A stretch of 64,000 nt of DNA from Pseudoxanthomonas sp. (GTDB lineage Bacteria > Pseudomonadota > Gammaproteobacteria > Xanthomonadales > Xanthomonadaceae), in NCBI RefSeq assembly GCF_027498035.1, contig NZ_CP114978.1, positions 2,666,001 to 2,730,000 on the forward strand, given 5' to 3'. The first letter of the stretch is position 1. Each line of letters starts with the position of its first letter. A program made the translations under genes and the position numbers. Below the pieces are notes generated by a model, which saw only the letters and a program-made list of their open reading frames with translations, made no database searches and was not told where the DNA came from. This document shows, one piece after another, positions 58,172 through 64,000 of this stretch.

Positions 58172-61100
58172 TCAGGTGCTGCGGTCGGTATGTGCGGCCA
58201 GGAACGAGCGCAACGAAGCGGGCTTCACCGGCTTGGTCAGCAGGCGATAGCCGCGTTCGCGCGCTTCCACCTTCAGCTCGTCGCGGCCATCGGCGGTAAG
58301 CAGCGCGCCGGCAATCGGGCGCGGACTCGCAGCGCGCAATGCATCGAGCGTATCCAGTCCCTCCAGGCGATCGTGCAGGTGGTAATCGACCAGCATCACC
58401 GCCGGGCCTTCGGCGACGCGCTCCAGCGCTGCATCGACGGTGCTGGCGGTGATCACATCCACGCCCCAGCGACCGAGCAGCACGCGCATGCCGTCCAGGA
58501 TCTCCTGGTCGTTGTCCACGCACAGCACTTTCAAGCCAGCGAGCGAATCGCTGGCCGGCGCGCGCCGCGGACGCACCGCTGGTTCGCTGATGCCGGCTGC
58601 ACGCGGCACGGTGATCGAAAACATGCTGCCCTTGCCGACATTGCTGCGCGCATCCAGCGGCGCATCCAGGACGCGCGAGATGCGCTGGCAGATCGACAGG
58701 CCCAATCCAAGGCCCTGCTCGCCCCAGTCGAACGGCTGCTGGTAGCGCTGGAACTCGTCGAAGATCTGGCGCATGTGCTGCGGCGGAATGCCAGGCCCGG
58801 TATCCCACACCTGCAGCTCCAGCAGCGCGCCGCGGCCACGCATGCCCAGCACGATCCGGCCCGAACGCGTGTAGCGCAGCGCGTTGGCGATGAAGTTCTG
58901 CAGCACCCGGCGCAGCAGGCGGCGATCACTGCGCACCGGCGCGGTGCCGCGGGTATGGATGCGCAGCTGCAGGCCACGGCCACCGGCCACCGGCGCGTAC
59001 TGCGCGGCGAGTTCGCGCAGGATCTCCGCGGCGTCGAAGTCGGTGAGTTCGGCGCGCAGGCGATTGGCATCCATGCGCGAGACGTCCAGCAGCCCGTCCA
59101 GCAGTTCCTCGGCCGCGCGCAGTGAGGCATCCACGCGTTCGGCCAGGCGTATCTGCTCGGCTGCATCGCCGCCGCTTTCGCGCAACGCCGAGGTGAACAG
59201 CCGCGCGGCATTCAACGGCTGCAGCACGTCATGGCTGATCGCGGCCAGGAAGCGGGTCTTGGACTGCTGCGCCGATTCAGCCTCCTGGCTGCGCTCGGCC
59301 ACGCGCTGTTCCAGGTTTTCATTCACCTCCAGCAGCGCCAGTTCGACGCGCTTGAATTCGGTCACGTCGTTGTAGCTGGTCACGTAACCGCCGCCGGGCA
59401 GCGGCTGGCCGCGCATCTCGATCACCTGGCCGTCGCTGCGCACGCGTTCGAACACATGCGGCGAACCGGCACGCATGTAGCTGATGCGCTTGTTGACCTG
59501 CTCTTCCACCTGGCCGTCGCCCAGCTCGCCCTTCTCGGCGTTGTAGCGGATCAGGTCGGCAACCGGGCGGCCGACGTAGAGCATGCCTTCGGGATACCCG
59601 AACATGGTCTGGTAGCGGCGGTTCCAGGCGACCAGGCGCATGTCGGGATCGACCACGCTGACCCCGGAGCTGATGTTCTCCAGGGTGCTGGACAGGATCT
59701 CGCGGTTGAAGCGCAGCTCCTGGCCGGCCTCGTCCAGCACCGCCACCACTTCGCCCAGTTCCATGCCCGAGCCGCGCAGCACGCTGGTCAGCACCAGGCG
59801 CGCCGAGGCGGCACCGATGGCCGAGGCCAGCAGGCGTTCGGTGAACTGCACCCAGGCGCGGTCGGCGTTGGCCTCGGGCTTGAGTTCGCGGCCCAGCTCC
59901 TGGGCCTGTTCGGCGAAGGCGCGGCCGGCATGCCGCTCGCCGACCACGCGCTGGGCCAGCGAGACCAGGTCGGCCACGCGCACGTTGCCCGGCCACTCGC
60001 TGGCGATCAGCGCGCGCCGCTGCGCATACGGGTCAAGGAACGGCACGATCCGCAGGCGTTCGTCCAGGCTGGGACGCCAGCGCGCCGAGACGATCATCAT
60101 CGTGCCGGCGTTGAGCAGCAGCGACCAGAACGTACCGTGGGTCAGCGGGTCCCAGCCGGTCAGGTTGAACAGCTGCTGCGGACGCAGCCACGACACGCCG
60201 AAGGGACCGGTGGTGAGCCACTCCGGCCCCAGCCAGCCCGACGCCGACAGGGTGGGCAGCAGCAGCGTATAGGTCCAGGTGGCAAAGCCCACCGCCATGC
60301 CAAGTTCCACGCCGTGGCGGCTGGCGCCGCGCCAGTACAGCGCGCCGAACAATGCCGGGGCGAACTGCGCCACCGCGGCGAAGGCGATCAGGCCATAGCT
60401 GGCCAGGGTGCTGTCGACATTGCTGTTGCGGTGGTACGCGTAGGCGCACAGCGCCAGGACCAGGATGGTGAAGCGGCGGATCCACAGCACGCGCGTGGCC
60501 ATGTTGGCGGCGTCATGGCGCTCGCCCCAGCCGCGGCGCAGCAGGATCGGCATGACCAGATCGTTGCTGACCATGGTGGCCAGCGCGATGCTGGCCACGA
60601 TCACCATGCCGGTGGCCGCCGAAAACCCGCCGATGTAGGCGGCGATGGCCAGGCCTTCGTTGCCGATGCCCAGCGGGAAGGCCAGCACGTAGGTATCCCC
60701 GGCGATCGCCCCATGGCCACCCAGCAGTTCGGCGCCGGCGGTGGCGATGGGCACCACCATCGCCGAGATCACCACCAGGTACGCACCGAACAGCCAGCGC
60801 GCGCGGCGCACGTCGGCCACGTCGCCGCATTCGACCACCGCCACGTGGAACTGGCGCGGCAGGCAGACGATGGCCAGGAAGCCGAGCAGGGTCTGGTTGA
60901 AGAAGCCCACCGGCGGGGCGTTCTCGAACAGCGTGCGGGCCGACTCGCCCAGCGCCTGTTCGCGCGCGCCCAGCCAGCGCCAGGCGAACACGCCCACCGC
61001 CACGATCGCCGCCAGCTTGATGATCGATTCCAGCGCGATGGCCAGCATCATGCCGTGGTGGTGTTCGGTCGCATCGACCTGGCGGGTGCCGAACAGCGCG

Positions 61101-61618
61101 GCGAACAGCGCCATCAGCAGCGCCACGTACAGCGCCGGATCGTGGAAGAAACTGGTGGTCTGCGGGTTGTAGCCGGTCAGCACGCCCAGGCTCATCGCCA
61201 CGGCCTTGTACTGCAGCGCCAGGTACGGGATCACCCCGACCAGCGCGATCACCGTGACCAGCGCCGCCAACCGGCGCGAGCGTCCGTAGCGCGAGGAAAT
61301 GAAATCGGCGATGGACACCGTGTTCTGGCTGCGCGCCACCAGCGCCAGGCGTTCGATGATCCGCCAGCCGAAGATCAGCAGCAGCAACGGGCCCAGGTAG
61401 ATCGGCAGGTAGCCGATGCCGTTGCGCACCGCGCTGCCGACCGCGCCGTAGAAGGTCCACGAGGAGCAGTACACCGCCAGCGCAAGCGAATAGATCGCCG
61501 GCCGCAGCCAGCGCCGGTTGGGATAGAGCGGATAGCGGTCGCCGAACCAGGCGATGCCGAACAGCAGCACGGCATAACCGATCGAGATCCCCAGCAGTAC
61601 CCAGCCTGAAATCATCAT
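58172..61618 (-). CDS. SSS-transporter-type hybrid sensor histidine kinase
   Basis: A 1148-residue signalling protein. An N-terminal sodium:solute-symporter-like module spans about residues 1-500 (12-13 hydrophobic segments; YLPIYLGPLLLLIFGWRI near 90). A PAS region with DPDMRLVAWNRRYQTMFGYPEGML follows near 655, then HisKA with phosphoacceptor His near 795 (AISHDVLQPLNAARL), HATPase motifs, and a C-terminal receiver with Asp near 1076 (MLVDYHLHD). This architecture, as in CbrA/PutP-type kinases, may sense an imported solute. It is a single gene converging with the upstream FAD gene. Confidence 0.92.
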   Translation of the reverse strand: MMISGWVLLGISIGYAVLLFGIAWFGDRYPLYPNRRWLRPAIYSLALAVYCSSWTFYGAVGSAVRNGIGYLPIYLGPLLLLIFGWRIIERLALVARSQNTVSIADFISSRYGRSRRLAALVTVIALVGVIPYLALQYKAVAMSLGVLTGYNPQTTSFFHDPALYVALLMALFAALFGTRQVDATEHHHGMMLAIALESIIKLAAIVAVGVFAWRWLGAREQALGESARTLFENAPPVGFFNQTLLGFLAIVCLPRQFHVAVVECGDVADVRRARWLFGAYLVVISAMVVPIATAGAELLGGHGAIAGDTYVLAFPLGIGNEGLAIAAYIGGFSAATGMVIVASIALATMVSNDLVMPILLRRGWGERHDAANMATRVLWIRRFTILVLALCAYAYHRNSNVDSTLASYGLIAFAAVAQFAPALFGALYWRGASRHGVELGMAVGFATWTYTLLLPTLSASGWLGPEWLTTGPFGVSWLRPQQLFNLTGWDPLTHGTFWSLLLNAGTMMIVSARWRPSLDERLRIVPFLDPYAQRRALIASEWPGNVRVADLVSLAQRVVGERHAGRAFAEQAQELGRELKPEANADRAWVQFTERLLASAIGAASARLVLTSVLRGSGMELGEVVAVLDEAGQELRFNREILSSTLENISSGVSVVDPDMRLVAWNRRYQTMFGYPEGMLYVGRPVADLIRYNAEKGELGDGQVEEQVNKRISYMRAGSPHVFERVRSDGQVIEMRGQPLPGGGYVTSYNDVTEFKRVELALLEVNENLEQRVAERSQEAESAQQSKTRFLAAISHDVLQPLNAARLFTSALRESGGDAAEQIRLAERVDASLRAAEELLDGLLDVSRMDANRLRAELTDFDAAEILRELAAQYAPVAGGRGLQLRIHTRGTAPVRSDRRLLRRVLQNFIANALRYTRSGRIVLGMRGRGALLELQVWDTGPGIPPQHMRQIFDEFQRYQQPFDWGEQGLGLGLSICQRISRVLDAPLDARSNVGKGSMFSITVPRAAGISEPAVRPRRAPASDSLAGLKVLCVDNDQEILDGMRVLLGRWGVDVITASTVDAALERVAEGPAVMLVDYHLHDRLEGLDTLDALRAASPRPIAGALLTADGRDELKVEARERGYRLLTKPVKPASLRSFLAAHTDRST

Positions 61619-61844
61619 GTCCCCTGGAGGTCGCGCATGTGGCGCGGCGCACAGGCGCGCCGCATGGAGCGCTGCAGTTTACGTGGCGGGGAAAACGCGT
61701 GGGGCCAGCATCGGCCTGCTGTAGCGCGGAGCTTGCTCCGCTGGGGCTTTCCCGATGGTCTGAACGAAGCGCAGCGGAGCAAGCTCCGCTCCACAGGATT
61801 CGTGCCTGACGATCCGACCAAAGCGCAGCGTGGCAAGCTCCGCG
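61619..61844. repeat. REP-like palindromes between kinase genes
   Basis: Three related GGAGC-rich palindromes are seen: GCGGAGCTTGCTCCGC near 61726, GCGGAGCAAGCTCCGC near 61774 and a GCAGCGTGGCAAGCTCCGCG copy near 61826. They may act as terminators or mRNA ends in both directions. Confidence 0.55.
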
Positions 61845-63128
61845 TTACGGGGTTTGCGCCGGCGCGAAACTCAGGCGGGCCACCGTGCCGCGGCCCGGGT
61901 CGGACTCGATCCGCAGCTGCCAGCCCAGGTGTTCGCACAGGCGCGCGATCAGGTCCAGGCCGATGCCGCCGCCGTCGCGACTGCCGCCACCACGGGCCAG
62001 GCGTCCGTACACGGCGCTGATTTCTTCCGGCGACATGCCGTGGCCGGGGTCGCGGATGACCACGGTGGCATCGGGCTCCAGGCCGACTTCGATCCGGCCA
62101 CGGTCGCTGTTTTCCACCGCGTTGCGCAGCAGGTTGCCGATGGCGGCCTGGACGATGGCCAGCGGCGCGCGGATCACGCACTCGGGCAGCGGGGCCAGCA
62201 CCAGCTCCAGGTCACGGCCTTCGGTCAGGTGGCGATGGTCGTTGACCACTTCCGGCAGCAGGTCTTCCAGCGACACCACATCGGCGCTGCGGGCCAGGCG
62301 CGAAGGGTCCTTGGCCAGGACCAGCAGCAGCGAGATCAGCTGCTCGACGTTGCGTGCGGTGCGGCGCACGCGCAGCAACGGCTGGCGCGCGGCGGCGGGC
62401 AGTCCGGGTTGCTCCAGGGCCAGTTCGTTGGCGCCGGCAATCACCGCCACCGGCGTGCGCAGTTCATGGCTGGCGCTGTCGATGAAGGCGCGTTCGCGCT
62501 CGACGAAGCGCGCGTTGCGCTCCAGGTAATCGTTGAAGGCCTGGCCGATCACGCGCAGCTCTTCGCTGGCGTCGTCGGCCACCCGGATGCGTGCGTTGGA
62601 TGCATCCGGCTGCAATCCGGCGATCTCGCCAGCCATGGTGCTCAGCGGACGCACCGCCAGGCCCAGGCCCCAGGCCATCAGCAGGCCGAACACGGTGATG
62701 GCCACCGTCGCGGTGCTCAGGGTACTCACCGTGACCCAGCCTTCCACGCCTTCGAAGCGGGTCAGGTCCAGCGCCAGCGCCAGCCGGCCCAGCGCGGTGT
62801 CATCGACCAGCACCACGTGCTTGACGCCATCGATGACGAAATCATCGTGCAGCCCGGGCTTGAGCGCGGCCAGGTCGGCCGGCACATGGGCGTCGGTCTG
62901 CAGGAAGTACATGTGCTCGGCCGGATCGTCGATCCAGTTGTAGCGCGGGTCGGCCTGGCGGCGTTCGACGAAGTGCTGCAGGTCCGAGCGCATCAGCGAG
63001 CGCCACACCTGGCGTTCGGCGTGTTCGTTGACCACTTCGCCGCCCAGCACCACCGCGGCGGTGACCACGACCAGGTAGACCAGCGCCCAGCGCAGCAGGC
63101 GCGTGCGCAGCGAAGACCTACGCGCCAT
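61845..63128 (-). CDS. Sensor histidine kinase
   Basis: A 427-residue membrane kinase. An N-terminal membrane segment (WALVYLVVVTAAVVLGGEVV), a periplasmic sensor of about 110 residues, a second membrane segment (TATVAITVFGLLMAWGLGLAV), HAMP, HisKA with His near 219 (SASHELRTPVAVI) and an HATPase domain with NLLRNAVENS and DPGHGM. The start at 63128 overlaps the response-regulator stop by 11 bases; an earlier GTG is possible. It is partner of the regulator gene on its 5' side. Confidence 0.9.
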   Translation of the reverse strand: MARRSSLRTRLLRWALVYLVVVTAAVVLGGEVVNEHAERQVWRSLMRSDLQHFVERRQADPRYNWIDDPAEHMYFLQTDAHVPADLAALKPGLHDDFVIDGVKHVVLVDDTALGRLALALDLTRFEGVEGWVTVSTLSTATVAITVFGLLMAWGLGLAVRPLSTMAGEIAGLQPDASNARIRVADDASEELRVIGQAFNDYLERNARFVERERAFIDSASHELRTPVAVIAGANELALEQPGLPAAARQPLLRVRRTARNVEQLISLLLVLAKDPSRLARSADVVSLEDLLPEVVNDHRHLTEGRDLELVLAPLPECVIRAPLAIVQAAIGNLLRNAVENSDRGRIEVGLEPDATVVIRDPGHGMSPEEISAVYGRLARGGGSRDGGGIGLDLIARLCEHLGWQLRIESDPGRGTVARLSFAPAQTP

Positions 63129-63822
63129 CGGACGCACCGTCGGCACGATGTTCGGCGTGCAGGCGGTAGCCCACCCGCGGCAGGGTCTGGATCAACTTGG
63201 TCGCGAACGGGCCGTCGACGCTGCGACGCAGTTCATAGATATGCGAACGCAGCATGTCGCCGTCCGGCGGCTCCTCGCCCCACAGCGCGTATTCCAGGCG
63301 TTGGCGGGTGACGGCGGCGGGACTGGCCTGCATCAGCACTTCCAGCAGCTTGCGGCAGGCCGGGTACAGGTGCAGCGGCTCGCCGGCGCGGGTGGCCTCC
63401 AGCGTGGACAGGTCCAGGCTCAGGTCACCGACCTGCAGCACGCGCCGGCGGTTGCGGCCGTTGGCACGGGCCAGCAGCGCCTCCAGGCGCACTTCCAGCT
63501 CCTGCATGGCGAAAGGCTTGGTCAGGTAATCGTCGGCGCCGGTGCGGAAGCCATCGACCTTGTCCGGCAGTTCGTCGCGCGCGGTCAGCATGATCACCGG
63601 CACCGCGCTGGCATGTTCGGTGCGCAGGCGGCGCAGCACTTCGCGGCCATCCATGCGCGGCAGCATCCAGTCCAGCAGCACCGCATCGAAAGCCTGGGTG
63701 GTGGCCAGGTGCAGGCCGGTGACGCCATCGGGCGCGGCATCCAGGGCATGCCCACGCGGCTCGAAATAATCGAACAGGTTGGCGACCAGATTGCGATTGT
63801 CCTCGATGACCAGCAGCCGCAT
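63118..63822 (-). CDS. OmpR/PhoB-type response regulator
   Basis: A 234-residue regulator. Receiver LLVIEDNRNLVANLFDYFEPRG, phosphoacceptor Asp near 51 in AVLLDWMLPRMDG, AREELPDKV-type switch and KPFAMQELEVRL, then the winged-helix DNA-binding domain (LQVGDLSLDLSTLEATRAGE onward, with YELRRSVDGPF and TLPRVGYRL). ATG at 63822 is chosen; longer frames upstream are random. Coupled with the downstream kinase gene by an 11-base overlap. Confidence 0.92.
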   Translation of the reverse strand: MRLLVIEDNRNLVANLFDYFEPRGHALDAAPDGVTGLHLATTQAFDAVLLDWMLPRMDGREVLRRLRTEHASAVPVIMLTARDELPDKVDGFRTGADDYLTKPFAMQELEVRLEALLARANGRNRRRVLQVGDLSLDLSTLEATRAGEPLHLYPACRKLLEVLMQASPAAVTRQRLEYALWGEEPPDGDMLRSHIYELRRSVDGPFATKLIQTLPRVGYRLHAEHRADGASDGA

Positions 63823-64000
63823 GACCTTAGCTCTTCTCCAGGGGGCGACCGCGATGCGGCCGCCGTGACCGCGCGCATGGTTGGGATGCCGATGTCGGAA
63901 TTGCGTTGGAGCGCGCGGGCGCGGGCATTCTCCCATAGCCACCGGAAGCTGAACGGTTCAGCGCGAAGGGCGCCATTCCGACGCAGCTCCGACACGCGCC
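63823..64000. other. Promoter side of the two-component operon
   Basis: About 180 bases upstream of the response regulator, with no gene I can identify. It would contain the operon promoter; the window ends here. Confidence 0.4.

Noticed and set aside
59231..61609. 792-residue plus-strand frame opposite the sensor kinase
   Set aside because: Antisense shadow of the SSS kinase; His/Gln/Arg-rich with no fold.
1..64000. CRISPR arrays, insertion sequences, rRNA genes, integrase
   Set aside because: I saw no regularly spaced direct repeats, transposase or integrase motifs, or rRNA sequence in the window.

Overview
The window is GC-rich bacterial chromosome. Gene content and sequence style point to a gammaproteobacterium of the Xanthomonadaceae/Lysobacteraceae (Xanthomonas, Stenotrophomonas, Lysobacter, Pseudoxanthomonas relatives). 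The signs are a bioF-bioH-bioC cluster beside comF, a metal-independent type kdsA, many TonB-dependent receptors, rpmB-rpmG, and intergenic repeats of the kind common in this group. This is inference from remembered families; no search was run.

Layout. 1-9.4 kb is housekeeping: a cut YdcF-like gene, two small NTF2-like and EthD proteins, biotin synthesis (bioC, bioH, bioF on the minus strand), comF, a short-chain fatty acid transporter, ubiA, kdsA and a tRNA-Arg(CCG) with its terminator. 9.4-46 kb looks like an accessory catabolic island. It holds a flavin monooxygenase, a CrtI-like flavoprotein and several short-chain dehydrogenases. A VOC dioxygenase, Rieske ferredoxin and RidA form a tightly overlapped operon. 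Three TonB-dependent receptors alternate with secreted proteins: a DUF8021-like protein, an NTF2-like lipoprotein, an EF-hand protein, two related beta-helix proteins and an exported MaoC-like protein. Next come an MFS transporter, a C-C hydrolase-like alpha/beta hydrolase, LacI and LysR regulators, and a compact operon of sugar-acid or ring-fission type enzymes (DenD-like dehydrogenase, SMP-30 lactonase, ABM protein, HisD-like dehydrogenase, SDR, FAH-family hydrolase). A VOC protein and a short malic enzyme follow. 47.6-51 kb has a truncated hydrolase remnant, an Lrp regulator and a panE-lysE-panB group that looks imported. 51-64 kb returns to core genes: rpmB, rpmG, cardiolipin synthase, an extradiol-type dioxygenase and esterase pair with a divergent LysR, an FAD/NAD(P) protein, a large SSS-type hybrid sensor kinase, and an OmpR-type two-component system.

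How the island may work (inference). The receptors would import a bulky compound across the outer membrane. The secreted beta-helix, DUF8021-like, NTF2-like and MaoC-like proteins would bind or process it outside the cytoplasm, and the MFS protein would carry it inside. The monooxygenase, dehydrogenases, VOC dioxygenase and C-C hydrolase would open it, and the lactonase/HisD/SDR/FAH operon plus malic enzyme would feed the fragments to central metabolism. The substrate is not shown by the sequence. An aromatic or polyketide natural product fits best.

Regulatory signals seen directly include a perfect 18-bp LacI-type palindrome beside the LacI gene, a second LacI-like palindrome before one receptor, a shared CCTGGGAGGG leader at four start sites in the island, and several strong hairpins between genes.
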